A stretch of DNA of 64,000 bases from an uncultured Bacteroidales bacterium. GTDB lineage: Bacteria; Bacteroidota; Bacteroidia; Bacteroidales; Bacteroidaceae. The DNA lies in assembly GCA_902779165.1 (NCBI GenBank), contig CACZAN010000029.1, positions 1-64,000 on the forward strand. The letters are read 5' to 3'. The notes under the pieces were generated by a model. It was not told the origin of the DNA. It was given only the letters and a program-made list of their open reading frames with translations, and did no database searches. Positions 48,685 to 59,000 of the stretch are shown piece after piece. Position 1 is the stretch's first letter. Every line of letters starts with the position of its first letter. The position numbers were made by a program, and so were the translations under genes.

Positions 48685-49347
48685 TTACCATTCTATCGGT
48701 GTCTGACCGCACCTTATTAAATAATCATTGCAAAGCTGGAAGTGATGGTTGTTGAAGAACCCACGATAGGCGGAGAGGGGAGAGGGATGGGCTGAACGCA
48801 GGACGAGGTGGCGTTGGGCATCTATGAACTGAGCCTTAGCGCCCGCATAGCTTCCCCACAACAGAAATACCAGATGCTCACGCTCTGTTGCCAGAGCACG
48901 AATGGCTGCATCAGTGAAAACTTCCCAACCCCGACGTTGATGAGAACCTGCCTGTCCACGACGCACGGTGAGCGTGGCATTCAACAGCAACACACCCTGA
49001 TGAGCCCATCGTGTGAGATCGCCTGACTGGGGGGCTGGCCGTCCGAACTCGCTTTGGATTTCGGTATAAATGTTCTTCAGCGAAGGTGGTAGTTCGACTC
49101 CATCAGGAACCGAGAAACTCAGTCCCATTGCCTGATCTGGTTCATGATAGGGGTCCTGTCCCAGGATGACGACCTTTACTTGCTCGAAGGGCGTCTGAGC
49201 AAAGGCATTGAAAATAAGACGTCCTGGAGGATAGCACTCTCCGCTACCGTATTCCTGACGTACGAAAGCCGCTAATTCGGCGAAATAGGGCTTCGCAAAT
49301 TCTGGGGACAAGCGTCGCCCCCAACTTTCTTCTATTCTTACGTCCAT
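48685..49347 (-). CDS. ung: Uracil-DNA glycosylase, family 1
   Basis: The 220-residue enzyme removes uracil from DNA. It has the water-activating GQDPYH motif (Asp at residue 65), LLLNATLTVRRGQAGSH, LLWGSYAGAK and the His-containing HPSPLSAYRGF loop. The start MDVRIEES at 49347 is preferred because the longer frame (to 49389) would begin upstream of the likely transcription start. Confidence 0.95.
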   Translation of the reverse strand: MDVRIEESWGRRLSPEFAKPYFAELAAFVRQEYGSGECYPPGRLIFNAFAQTPFEQVKVVILGQDPYHEPDQAMGLSFSVPDGVELPPSLKNIYTEIQSEFGRPAPQSGDLTRWAHQGVLLLNATLTVRRGQAGSHQRRGWEVFTDAAIRALATEREHLVFLLWGSYAGAKAQFIDAQRHLVLRSAHPSPLSAYRGFFNNHHFQLCNDYLIRCGQTPIEW

Positions 49348-49386
49348 TTTCGTAGGATTTTGACGAGGTTTGACACCTTGACTCTG

Positions 49387-49394
49387 CAAAAGTA
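49387..49394 (-). promoter_or_regulatory. -7 box of ung
   Basis: On the minus strand this reads tacttttg, about 40 bp before the ung ATG at 49347. It is divergent from the guanylyltransferase promoter 50 bp away. Confidence 0.6.
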
Positions 49395-49444
49395 GTTATT
49401 TTCTCTGAAAAACTCTTCATTTTCTACAAAAATAACTCAAGAAG

Positions 49445-49476
49445 TTTGCAAGAATGATTAAAACAACGTACCTTAG
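49445..49476 (+). promoter_or_regulatory. Promoter of the mannose-1-phosphate guanylyltransferase gene
   Basis: tttg (49445-49448) and taccttag (49469-49476) are 20 bp apart. The -7 box has one mismatch to TAnnTTTG. It supports the ATG at 49505 over the upstream ATG at 49454. Confidence 0.55.
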
Positions 49477-49504
49477 CCAAAAATATCGAACAAAATCACG
49501 TTAC

Positions 49505-50632
49505 ATGAACCAAACAGAAAACAATTATTGCCTCATATTAGCAGGAGGACTCGGTAGCCGACTATGGCCTACCAGCCGAGAGAAAACCCCAAAACAATAT
49601 CTTGATTTCACAGGTACCGGTAGAACACTAATCCAGCAGACCTACGACCGCTTTGCAGAGTTCATAAGACCTGAAAATATCTTCGTTTCCACTCAGGTTG
49701 ACTACCTGCCACTGCTACACGAGCAGTTGCCGCAGTTGCCGCGCCACCAGATTCTGGCAGAACCCGTTCGTCGCGGCACGCTGGCGCCTGTCACTTGGGG
49801 AACCAGTGCAATCGCCAACATTTGTCCTGATGCCCGAATCATTGTTTCTCCTTCAGACCAGGAAATTTTCGACAAGAATGCTTTCGAACAGGACATCCTC
49901 CACGCTCTGGAAATCGTCAGTTCGAACGAAGGAGTGATAACCCTTGGAGTCAGCCCCACTCGCCCAGAGACGGGCTATGGTTACGTGCAAATCGGCGAGC
50001 CGGCCCGTCGCTCGCCCAATATCTTCAAGGTGAAAGCCTTCACCGAGAAACCTGGCGAAGACTTCGCTCGCATCTTTATGGAGAGTGGAGAATTCCTGTG
50101 GAATACGGGTCTCTTTGCTTTTGGTGCACCCTACATGATAAACAATATCATTAAGCACGTGCCGGAGTACCGTGATGACTTCCCGGAACTCATCAATCTG
50201 GGCTCCACCGCCACCACGGACATTGCACCCGCCTGCTATGCTGCTCTGCCCAACCTCTCGCTGGAATATGCGCTACTCGAACACACAGAGCACCGCTACG
50301 TACAGCGTTGTCATTTCGGTTGGGCTGATATAGGTACTTGGCAGACAGTAGGTACCGACGCCGTCTACTCTCAGCGCAAGAATACCCCTGTTCCTCCCAC
50401 AGATATCCACGTTGACGGTCGCGACAACGTCTGCCTGCACAGTGATGCACTCTTCGATAATGCTTCAGGCAACATCGTTCGTCTGCCCAGTGGTCATCTG
50501 GCTGTCATCAGTGGGCTCGATAATTATGTTATTACTGAACAGGAGGGCGTGCTTATGATTTGTCCTAAGGACGATGCAGCCGCCATGCGACGACTGCAAA
50601 CACTCGCGCACCTCGACACCCTTGAAGAGTAG
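49505..50632 (+). CDS. manC: Mannose-1-phosphate guanylyltransferase
   Basis: The 375-residue protein has the nucleotidyltransferase signature LILAGGLGSRLWPTSREKTP with the Lys of KTPKQYL, then PSDQEIFD, ETGYGYVQIG and KAFTEKPGEDFA. It makes GDP-mannose for surface polysaccharide and glycoprotein sugars (for example GDP-fucose). It lacks the C-terminal mannose-6-phosphate isomerase domain of the bifunctional type. It is a single gene upstream of the tRNA, with no polysaccharide cluster in view. Confidence 0.92.
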   Translation: MNQTENNYCLILAGGLGSRLWPTSREKTPKQYLDFTGTGRTLIQQTYDRFAEFIRPENIFVSTQVDYLPLLHEQLPQLPRHQILAEPVRRGTLAPVTWGTSAIANICPDARIIVSPSDQEIFDKNAFEQDILHALEIVSSNEGVITLGVSPTRPETGYGYVQIGEPARRSPNIFKVKAFTEKPGEDFARIFMESGEFLWNTGLFAFGAPYMINNIIKHVPEYRDDFPELINLGSTATTDIAPACYAALPNLSLEYALLEHTEHRYVQRCHFGWADIGTWQTVGTDAVYSQRKNTPVPPTDIHVDGRDNVCLHSDALFDNASGNIVRLPSGHLAVISGLDNYVITEQEGVLMICPKDDAAAMRRLQTLAHLDTLEE

Positions 50633-50701
50633 TCAAAAACCGACGAAACAGCCATATTTCACACTGCAAAACGCCTCCGATAGCAAAAAGTTGGCATTTT
50701 A

Positions 50702-50733
50702 TTTGGCAGTTCGCCGAATTTGCACTACTTTTG
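50702..50733 (+). promoter_or_regulatory. Promoter of tRNA-Met
   Basis: tttg (50702-50705) and tacttttg (50726-50733) with a 20-bp spacer, ending 14 bp before the mature tRNA. It is one of the best consensus matches in the window. Confidence 0.75.
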
Positions 50734-50747
50734 CAGCCACAAACGAT

Positions 50748-50821
50748 GGACTTGTAGCTCAGTTGGTTAGAGCAACAGACTCATAATCTGGAGGTCCTAG
50801 GTTCAAGCCCTAGCTGGTCCA
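50748..50821 (+). tRNA. tRNA-Met (anticodon CAT)
   Basis: The 74-nt cloverleaf starts ggacttg and ends ctggtcc plus the discriminator A. The anticodon loop is ctCATaa. The D-loop tagctcagttggttagagc and the T-arm ctagg-ttcaagc-cctag are standard. No CCA is encoded. It looks like elongator tRNA-Met; an isoleucine-reading (lysidine) identity is less likely but not excluded. Confidence 0.93.
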
Positions 50822-50831
50822 CGCAGAAAAT

Positions 50832-50866
50832 CAGCAACTTATGGTCACTCCTAAGTTGCTGTTTTT
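50832..50866 (+). terminator. Rho-independent terminator after tRNA-Met
   Basis: A perfect 10-bp stem, cagcaactta (50832-50841) with taagttgctg (50852-50861), a 10-nt loop and a run of five T. Confidence 0.85.
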
Positions 50867-50925
50867 CGAAATAAGCCGTTCGGCAGCAGAATACTAGTCT
50901 TATAAACCATAATTAGATATAAACC

Positions 50926-52515
50926 GTGATTCGCAAATTCGACTTCCTCATTATTGGCTCGGGCGTGGCCGGAATGAGTTATGCACTGAAGGTCGCTCAG
51001 AGCGGCAAGGGCAAGGTAGCGCTCATCTGCAAGACCACTATCGACGAGGCGAATACCGACAAGGCACAGGGCGGCGTTGCCAGTGTCACCAACCTCAAGG
51101 TGGACAACTTCGAGAAACATATCCACGACACGATGGTTGCCGGCGATTTCATCAGCGATCCAGCAGCCGTAGAACAGGTGGTGCGCAATGCACCTAAGGG
51201 CATTGCCGACCTGGTGAAGTGGGGCGTGAACTTCGACCGCAATGAGGACGGGGAGTTCGACCTCCATCGTGAGGGGGGACACAGTGAATTCCGTATCCTT
51301 CATCATGCCGATGATACCGGCCATGAGATCCAGCAGGGACTCATTCGTGCCGTTCGTCGCAATAAGCGTATCACCGTTCTCGAGAACCACTTCGCTGTGG
51401 AAATCATCACTCAGCATCATTTAGGTCGCGAGGTGAATCGCCACATGACGGACATTGAGTGCTATGGTGCTTACGTCCTTGATCCCGACACCCAGAAAAT
51501 TGACACCTTCCTCTCACGTGTCACCCTGATGGCAACAGGAGGCACGGGTGCCGTCTACGCCACCACCACAAATCCTAATATTGCAACGGGGGATGGCATT
51601 GCGATGGTTTATCGTGCTAAAGGTATCGTGAAGGACATGGAATTCGTGCAGTTCCACCCCACTGCGCTCTACAATCCTTCTGAGACCCATCCCGCCTATC
51701 TTATCACGGAGGCCATGCGCGGCTACGGTGGTATCCTGCGACTGCCTAATGGCGAAGAGTTTATGCAGAAGTACGATAAGCGCCTCTCTCTCGCTCCCCG
51801 TGACATCGTTGCCCGAGCCATAGACAAGGAGATGAAGATTCACGGTATCGATCACGTGTGTCTTGACGTCACCCACAAGGATCCAGAGGAGACCAAACAT
51901 CACTTTCCCAATATTTATGCCAAATGTCGGAGTATAGGTGTTGATATCACGAAGCAGTATATTCCGGTGGTGCCCTGTGCCCATTACATGTGCGGCGGTA
52001 TTAAGGTCGATTTGAACGGACAGTCGACCATCCACCGTCTCTACGCTGTCGGCGAATGTTCCTGTACCGGTTTGCATGGTGGAAATCGTCTGGCCAGTAA
52101 CTCCCTCATCGAAGCCGTCGTATATGCTGATAAAGCCGCAGAGCACTCCATCGCTCACATCGACGAATATACCTTTAATGAGCAGGTCCCCGAGTGGAAC
52201 GATGAAGGGACGATGACCAATGAGGAGAAGGTGCTTATAGCACAGGATATGAAAGAGGTCGGACAAATTATGTCGAACTATGTCGGCATTGTCCGAAGCG
52301 ACCTGCGCTTGCATCGTGCCTGGACCCGTCTGGACATCATATACGAAGAGACAGAGGAACTCTTCAAGCGGGTGAAAGCCTCTAAGGACATCTGTGAACT
52401 CCGTAATATGGTCAACGTCGGCTACCTCATCACCCGACAGGCCATAGAGCGCAAGGAAAGCCGCGGTCTTCATTACACTGTCGATTACCCCAAGCACGCC
52501 TACGACCAGAAATAA
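50926..52515 (+). CDS. nadB: L-aspartate oxidase (NAD biosynthesis)
   Basis: The 529-residue flavoprotein has the FAD-binding FLIIGSGVAGMSYALKVA, the TDKAQGGVASV motif, active-site HREGGHSEFRILHHAD, the EFVQFHPTALY stretch and CSCTGLHGGNRLASNSLIEA. It oxidises aspartate to iminoaspartate, the first step of de novo NAD synthesis. Translation begins with GTG. nadA and nadC are not in the window. It is followed at 11 bp by a signalling-protein gene. Confidence 0.95.
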   Translation: MIRKFDFLIIGSGVAGMSYALKVAQSGKGKVALICKTTIDEANTDKAQGGVASVTNLKVDNFEKHIHDTMVAGDFISDPAAVEQVVRNAPKGIADLVKWGVNFDRNEDGEFDLHREGGHSEFRILHHADDTGHEIQQGLIRAVRRNKRITVLENHFAVEIITQHHLGREVNRHMTDIECYGAYVLDPDTQKIDTFLSRVTLMATGGTGAVYATTTNPNIATGDGIAMVYRAKGIVKDMEFVQFHPTALYNPSETHPAYLITEAMRGYGGILRLPNGEEFMQKYDKRLSLAPRDIVARAIDKEMKIHGIDHVCLDVTHKDPEETKHHFPNIYAKCRSIGVDITKQYIPVVPCAHYMCGGIKVDLNGQSTIHRLYAVGECSCTGLHGGNRLASNSLIEAVVYADKAAEHSIAHIDEYTFNEQVPEWNDEGTMTNEEKVLIAQDMKEVGQIMSNYVGIVRSDLRLHRAWTRLDIIYEETEELFKRVKASKDICELRNMVNVGYLITRQAIERKESRGLHYTVDYPKHAYDQK

Positions 52516-52526
52516 CGAAAAGACGA

Positions 52527-54731
52527 ATGTCAAAGAAAGCTGCCCAAAGCAACTGGTGGACCCAGTTCAGGAACCTCATAAAAGCTAATACCAGCCTGAC
52601 AATCATCGTTGTTGCAGCACTGCTGTTGGAGTTGTCGACTGGAGTGCTGTACTACTTTGCCCAGAACATCATTGAGCGGACGGTGCGGCGACTGATGGAC
52701 CGGGAGATGAATGCGATCTCTCTCAGCATCCGCAACCAAATGGCTAAGGTGGAGGTCACTGTGGAAAACATGGCTTGGGTAGTGACGGATGATTTGGCAG
52801 ATCCAGACTCGTTGTTAAGGTTGACGTATCAATTGGTGGAGCATAATCCGGCCATTATGGGTAGTTCTGTCTCATTCGTTCCTTACTATTTTCCCCAAGA
52901 AGGCCGTTTGTACGAGCCGTATTCTGTGCGCCGTAGCGATGGGACTATAGAGTCAATGCAATTGGGTTCACTCCATCATGACTACACACAAATGGAGTTC
53001 TATCAGATTCCTATATCTACAGGTCGTGGTCACTGGTGCGAGCCTTATTGGGACAAGGAAGGTGCAAAGATGAAGATTACCACCTATGGCATGCCCGTTC
53101 GCGACTCCCACGGCAAAATAGCCGCAGTTGTAGATGCAGACCTTTCGCTGGACTGGTTAGACCATGTCGTGAACCAGGGAAGGGTCTATTCCTCCACAAA
53201 ACGTTTTCTGGTGACAGGCCGCCACAATTTGTTGGCGGGCGAGCAAGGCCCGTTATTCAATGTGGCACTTGAACAGTTGAAGCAGCTAAGTGTTCAGACC
53301 GATTACGTCGTCATGAAGGGAGACGATGGTAAGAAGAAACATGTGTATTTTTTGAACGTTGGCGGACAGACAGACTGGATACTCATCAATGTGTTGGATG
53401 ACGACGCAGTCTTCGGCAAGTTGCGAAGAATGCGCATTTCATTGTTGCTCCCATTGATGATTGGTCTGATTTTTGCGGGATTCATCGTCTACCGTAGCTC
53501 GCGCAATCTGGAGAGACTGCGCAGGGTAAATGCTGAAAAAGAACGCATCGGAGGCGAGTTGCGCGTTGCCAGTATGATTCAGCAGAGCATGCTTCCCCGC
53601 AACGACCTGCATCAGGATGACGTGAATATCTGTGGCACCCAGGAACCTGCCCGTGAAGTGGGGGGAGACCTCTTTGACTTTTTTATCCGCGATGAGAAGC
53701 TATACTTCCTCATCGGTGATGTGAGCGGCAAGGGAGCACCCTCGGCAATGCTGATGGCAGTGACTCATGCCTTGTTCCGTTCTGCTGCTGCCCACAATAG
53801 TAATCCTGGTCACATTATGCAGACCCTCAACGAGACCTTGTGCCAAGGCAATGACTCGAACATGTTTGTCACGATATTTATCGGTGTGCTCGACTTGCCC
53901 ACAGGCCATCTGCGTTACTGCAATGCTGGTCACGATGTACCCTATGTCATCCATGATTCCCACTATTCAGTCATCGACTGTAATCCCAATATCCCTGTTG
54001 GCGTGTTCGACGACAAGAAATATGGTGTGCAACAGATGGAGATGTTACCAGACAGCACCATCTTCCTCTATACCGACGGGCTGGCGGAGGCTATGGATAA
54101 AGATCATCAGCAATTCGGCATGACACGCATAGAAGCTGTACTCGAAGAGTGTGCTAAAGATCAGCTGAAGCCCCAGCAGATATTGAATATTTTCAACGAA
54201 CGGGTGCATCAGTTTGTGGGAGAAGCCGAACAGAGCGACGATCTGACAATGCTTGCCATCTGCTATACGCCTCAACTTTATGAATACACGATGTCAGAGT
54301 CGCTAATCTTGAAGAACGATGTTCATGAAGTAACGCGTTTCAGTAGCTTCATGGAGTCGGCAACTCAGAAAATGGGCATCGAGAAGACACATGCCCGCAA
54401 GTTGCGGCTTGCTGTAGAGGAGGCGGTTGTCAATGTAATCAACTATGCCTACCCCGTTGGCACCGAGGGTACCGTTGAAGTCCGCCTGATGTCCAATGCC
54501 CATCGCATCAAGATGATGATTATTGATTCCGGAGTCGCCTTTGACCCCACTTCAAAGGAGAAGGTCGATACAACCCTTTTGGCCGAAGAGCGTCAGATTG
54601 GCGGACTGGGAATTCTGTTGGTACGCGAGTTGATGGACAGCATCAACTATGAGCGCGAGGACGGCAAGAATATCCTCACACTGATAAAGAATCTGAATCC
54701 ACCGGCAACCCCGTCGGTTACTGGAGCATGA
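52527..54731 (+). CDS. Membrane sensor with dCache, SpoIIE phosphatase and HATPase (anti-sigma kinase-like) domains
   Basis: Membrane segments near residues 21-43 and 304-323 enclose a periplasmic dCache-like sensor. A short coiled linker leads to a PP2C/SpoIIE phosphatase (EVGGDLFDFF, GDVSGKGAPSAMLM, NAGHDVPYV, LYTDGLAEAMD, SDDLTML). The end is an RsbW-type ATPase (LAVEEAVVNVINYAYPVGTE; GGLGILLVRELMDSI). In the usual partner-switching scheme the phosphatase and kinase are separate proteins acting on an anti-sigma antagonist, and here both are in one chain. No antagonist (STAS) gene is nearby. It lies 11 bp after nadB and its end overlaps the convergent GH105 gene by 14 bp. Confidence 0.9.
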   Translation: MSKKAAQSNWWTQFRNLIKANTSLTIIVVAALLLELSTGVLYYFAQNIIERTVRRLMDREMNAISLSIRNQMAKVEVTVENMAWVVTDDLADPDSLLRLTYQLVEHNPAIMGSSVSFVPYYFPQEGRLYEPYSVRRSDGTIESMQLGSLHHDYTQMEFYQIPISTGRGHWCEPYWDKEGAKMKITTYGMPVRDSHGKIAAVVDADLSLDWLDHVVNQGRVYSSTKRFLVTGRHNLLAGEQGPLFNVALEQLKQLSVQTDYVVMKGDDGKKKHVYFLNVGGQTDWILINVLDDDAVFGKLRRMRISLLLPLMIGLIFAGFIVYRSSRNLERLRRVNAEKERIGGELRVASMIQQSMLPRNDLHQDDVNICGTQEPAREVGGDLFDFFIRDEKLYFLIGDVSGKGAPSAMLMAVTHALFRSAAAHNSNPGHIMQTLNETLCQGNDSNMFVTIFIGVLDLPTGHLRYCNAGHDVPYVIHDSHYSVIDCNPNIPVGVFDDKKYGVQQMEMLPDSTIFLYTDGLAEAMDKDHQQFGMTRIEAVLEECAKDQLKPQQILNIFNERVHQFVGEAEQSDDLTMLAICYTPQLYEYTMSESLILKNDVHEVTRFSSFMESATQKMGIEKTHARKLRLAVEEAVVNVINYAYPVGTEGTVEVRLMSNAHRIKMMIIDSGVAFDPTSKEKVDTTLLAEERQIGGLGILLVRELMDSINYEREDGKNILTLIKNLNPPATPSVTGA

Positions 54732-55857
54732 GTAGCTGGTAGTACTCCGCAGCTCCAAGGAGGAAACAGCCGGTACCGAAGTCTTCAAAATCCGGGTGAC
54801 GGTCATACGTGACGGGCTGGGCGGAGGCGGGTTCCTTGCCGGTTCCCTGTACGTAGCCGAGGAAACCGTCGGGGTGGACGCAGTCAGTGAACATAGCGCT
54901 CCACGCACGGTCACAGGCTGGTCGGTAGCTTTCGGCCGGGAGGAGCCCATGACGGATTCCCCAGCTCATTCCGCAGAGGAAAAGCGCGGAGCCGGTGAGT
55001 TCCTTGCCGCCGTAGTTCGTGGGGCAGATGAGGCTGGGATTCCAGAGACCATCAGAACGTTGGCAGCGCAGCAGGGCGGCACTCATGCTGAGAAAGTCAT
55101 TGAGCAGCAGCTGATAATGGCGTTTCATCTCTTCAGTCATCGGACGCGAACAGAAGTCTTCGATCGCTTTGATAATCGCCACGTAGGCCCAACCACAGCC
55201 GCGACTCCAATAGCAGTTGCTGCCGTCGGCCTCCTTGTAGGGCGGCACATAGTCCTTATCGCGCCACCAGAGTCCTTCCTCTTCATTGAAAAGTCCGCCC
55301 GCCAGACTGTCGCGCGTCCATGTGTACATTTTCATGGCATGGTCGGCATAACGGCTGTCGCCAGTAATGCGATACATTTTCGTATAGACGGGCAGGCTCA
55401 TCTGAATGGCATCGACCCAGGTCCACCATCCTATTTTGGTCTGCATCTGTAGTTCGAGGTTCTCTTGCACGTGTTCCATCATCTTCCGGTCCGACGTCAT
55501 CATATAGCGGTCGAGGTAGGTCTGTCCGCAGCACTGATTGTCGGCATCCTTTGTCAGAACGCCATCACGCGGTTTCCAGCCGTGGAACTCGCCCCAGCGG
55601 TCGGTATACTCGAGGTAAACAGGCGAAGGGTCGATGGCGTAGAGAGCCATCAGTCCTTCGTAGTACACTGCACGCGTCCAAAGCTGGCTGGGCCTCACTT
55701 TTCCTACGTTGGTCGGCAGGGTGGGGTCGGGGTTCTGTTGCATGAAGTAGTCGTTCACCTTTCGCGCAGTGGCCAGCACCTCTTCGGCCGTGGATTGTGC
55801 GTAGGTCGGGAGGAAGCAGAGAAACGCTGTTATCAAAGAAAAGAGTTTGGTCTTCAT
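54718..55857 (-). CDS. GH105 unsaturated rhamnogalacturonyl hydrolase, secreted
   Basis: A signal peptide (to about residue 20, PTYAQ) is followed by an alpha/alpha barrel of the YteR type. It has WTRAVYYEGLMALY, DNQCCGQTYLDRYM (probable catalytic Asp), WWTWVDAIQMSLPVYTKMYR, WSRGCGWAYVAIIKAIE and TGSALFLCGMSWGIRHGLLP. The family removes unsaturated galacturonic acid from the ends of rhamnogalacturonan fragments. It is divergent from the GH28-GH106 gene, which makes the pair a small pectin-degrading locus. Confidence 0.92.
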   Translation of the reverse strand: MKTKLFSLITAFLCFLPTYAQSTAEEVLATARKVNDYFMQQNPDPTLPTNVGKVRPSQLWTRAVYYEGLMALYAIDPSPVYLEYTDRWGEFHGWKPRDGVLTKDADNQCCGQTYLDRYMMTSDRKMMEHVQENLELQMQTKIGWWTWVDAIQMSLPVYTKMYRITGDSRYADHAMKMYTWTRDSLAGGLFNEEEGLWWRDKDYVPPYKEADGSNCYWSRGCGWAYVAIIKAIEDFCSRPMTEEMKRHYQLLLNDFLSMSAALLRCQRSDGLWNPSLICPTNYGGKELTGSALFLCGMSWGIRHGLLPAESYRPACDRAWSAMFTDCVHPDGFLGYVQGTGKEPASAQPVTYDRHPDFEDFGTGCFLLGAAEYYQLLMLQ

Positions 55858-55874
55858 AGGGTTGGGGGATTTGT

Positions 55875-56027
55875 GGGGGCAAAGTTAGGAAAAAGTTTGG
55901 AGTTAAGGACCGGGAGCTTAGATATTTTTTCGCCCTCAACGCCATTTTTTCACTTTTTCTTTGGCTGAAGCCACTTTTCACGATACTCTATACCCTTAAC
56001 TCTAAACTTTTTCTTAACTTTGCCCCC
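55875..56027. promoter_or_regulatory. Divergent promoter region built as a 34-bp inverted repeat
   Basis: Positions 55875-55908 and 55994-56027 are reverse complements at 32 of 34 bases, with 85 bp between. Each arm carries a -7 box taactttg (minus strand 55880-55887, plus strand 56015-56022) followed by gcccc. The two pectin genes therefore have almost the same promoter in mirror image, which suggests common control. Confidence 0.8.
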
Positions 56028-56039
56028 GAAAAAGCTATC

Positions 56040-59000
56040 ATGATGAGATACAGACTATTTTTATTTGTCATTCTGTGCGCGGTAGCGCACATGGCAGTGG
56101 CCGTGAGCCGGGACGATTGTTGGCCCGACGGCACGCCTATCAGCAGTTGGTTTGCAGACACCAGCCGCATCGATGTTTCTAAGTTAGGCACCCGTTATGT
56201 CCTGACGGACTATGGTGTCGTGTCCGACAGCACCCTCGTTCAGACAGCTGCTATTCAAGCCGTCATCGACCGGGCGTCGGCTGATGGTGGAGGTGTGGTG
56301 GTGGTGCCTGGCGGCACGTTCCTGACAGGTGCCCTGTTCTTTAAGAAAGGAACGCATCTGCATATCGAGGAGGGTGGCAGGCTGAAGGGCATCGATGCCA
56401 TCAAGCATTATCCGTTGTTGCAGACCCGCATCGAGGGTCAGACACGAGACTATTTTGCGGCGTTGGTGAATGCAGACAGTGTGGATCACTTCACTATTAG
56501 CGGCAAGGGTACCATCGATGGCAACGGGCTGCGCTTCTGGGAAGAGTTCTGGATACGCCGCCGCTTCAATCCTGAATGCACCAATCTGGAGGCACTGCGC
56601 CCTCGGTTGGTGTATATTTCCAACAGCAACGACGTGCAAGTACAAGATGTGCACCTCATCAACAGCGGCTTCTGGACTAACCACCTCTATCGCTGTCACC
56701 GTGTGAAATACATCGGTTGCACCATCTATGCACCCCATGAGCCGGCAGACTCCAAGGCTCCCAGTAGCGACGCATTGGACATTGATGTCTGCAGCGATGT
56801 GCTCGTGCATGGATGCGACATCAGTGTGAACGACGATGCTGTGGTCATCAAGGGTGGTAAGGGTGTATGGGCAGACCGGCAGCCGGAGAATGGTCCCACA
56901 GAGAATGTCATTGTGCAGCATTGTCACTACGGCTTCGTGCACGGATGCCTTACCCTGGGGAGCGAGAGTCTGCATGATAAGAACATCATCCTGCGCGACT
57001 GTCATGTGGAAAATGCCAGCCGTGTGCTCTGGCTGAAGATGCGCCCCGATACGCCCCAACACTACGAACAGCTACGCGTGGAACGCATGACGGGTTCCTG
57101 TGGCAGTTTCCTTTTCATCCGTCCTTGGACGCAGTTCTTCCAACCGGGCGAGCGGGAGGATATGCCACTGTCGCAGTGCCATGATATCACCCTCCGAGAC
57201 ATTCGGATGCGCTGCCGCCGTTTTCTCGACATTGGCGCTTCGGATAAATACCGGCTCCACCATTTCACCTTCGAAGATATTGATGTGGAGGAGGATCGGG
57301 GGGAATTCAACACCGAGGCGATAGAAGAAGCCAGCGTTAGCCGCGTGAACGTACGTAAGAGACAGGAGGTATCTACCGCCAGAGCGGGAACGCGCTGGTG
57401 GTGGATGGGCTCGGCCGTAGATGAGGAGAATCTGCGATGGAACATGGAACAATATGCCTCCAAGGGAATCGGAACCGTGGAAATTACTCCTATTTATGGT
57501 GTAAAAGGTAATGAGCAACACAACGTTCCCTTTCTTTCTACCCGGTGGATGGACTTGTTGCGCTTTTGCATCGAGGAAGGCAACCGCTTGGGCATCCAGG
57601 TGGATATGAGCTGCGGAACAGGTTGGCCCTTCGGCGGTCCTGAAGTTCCGATGGAAGAGGCGGCCTGCAAGCTGGTGGTGGTGGATACCATCGTCAGCCG
57701 CGAGGACGTTGGCCGGCTGCGTCTGGAAGCTCCGAGGGCAGAGAAGGATGTGGCGAAGCTCATCCTTCAACGTGATTTCCCGACCTCCGATGCAGCCCGC
57801 CGCAGGGTTATCGCCCTCTTCGAGAGCCGTACACGCCAACGGGTGAAGCGTGCGGCGCCTGGCGGAGAAGGATGGGTCATCGACCACTTCGACTCCACTG
57901 CTGTTGCGCACTACTTGCAGCGTATCGACGATGCCTTCACCGAGACGGGCACTCCCTGGCCCGCCACCCTCTTCAACGACAGCTATGAAGTCTATGGTGC
58001 CGACTGGACACCCACATTGCTTGAGGAGTTTGCACAACGGCGGGGCTATCGGCTGGAAGACCGGCTGCCGGCGTTCATCGACGGCGATGCTGACGTCGTG
58101 AGCGACTATCGCGAGACGATGGGAGAATTGCTGTTACAGAACTTCACGGAACAATGGACCCGGTGGGCTCACGCCCACGGGACGATGGTGCGCAACCAGG
58201 CTCATGGTTCTCCTGCCAACCTCATTGATGTATATGCGGCCGTGGACATTCCTGAGATTGAAGGCTTTGGGCTGACGGATTTCAACATCAAGGGCCTTCG
58301 TAAAGACCCGGGTAAGACGCGAAAGAACGATGCCGACTTCTCCATGCTGAAGTATGCTTCGTCGGCAGCACACATTACCGGGAAGGCGCTCACCAGCGCC
58401 GAGACTTTCACCTGGCTGACAGAACATTTCCGTACAAGCCTGTCGCAGATGAAACCCGATTTAGACCTGATGTTCTGTGCGGGTGTCAACCGGATGCTGT
58501 TCCACGGCACTTGCTTCTCGCCCAAGGACGAGGCTTGGCCCGGATGGCAGTTCTACGCTTCGGTCGACATGTCGCCGACAAACACCATCTGGCGCGATGC
58601 CGGCTACCTGATGCAGTACATAGAGCGCTGTCAGCGGTTCCTGCAGTGGGGGCAACCTGACAACGAGTTTCTGGTCTATTTGCCCGTTCGCGATATGTGG
58701 CATCAGCAAACGCAGCAGCGATTGATGCAATTCGACATCCATTCGATGGCCACAAAGGCGGCGGATTTCATACGCGCGATCCTTATTATAGACTCTTTGG
58801 GATTTGATAGTGACTACATCAGCGAGCGCTATCTGCTCACTACGACCTTCGATGGCGAGTGCTTGCGCACGGCAGCAGGTACGACCTATCGCGCACTCAT
58901 CATCCCTGGCGACTGCCGGTTGTCGGAGGCCGTCCGGCAACACTTGCAGGCCCTGGAAGCTAAGGGGGCGCGCATCATCCGCGAACTGACGGCTGAGGCT

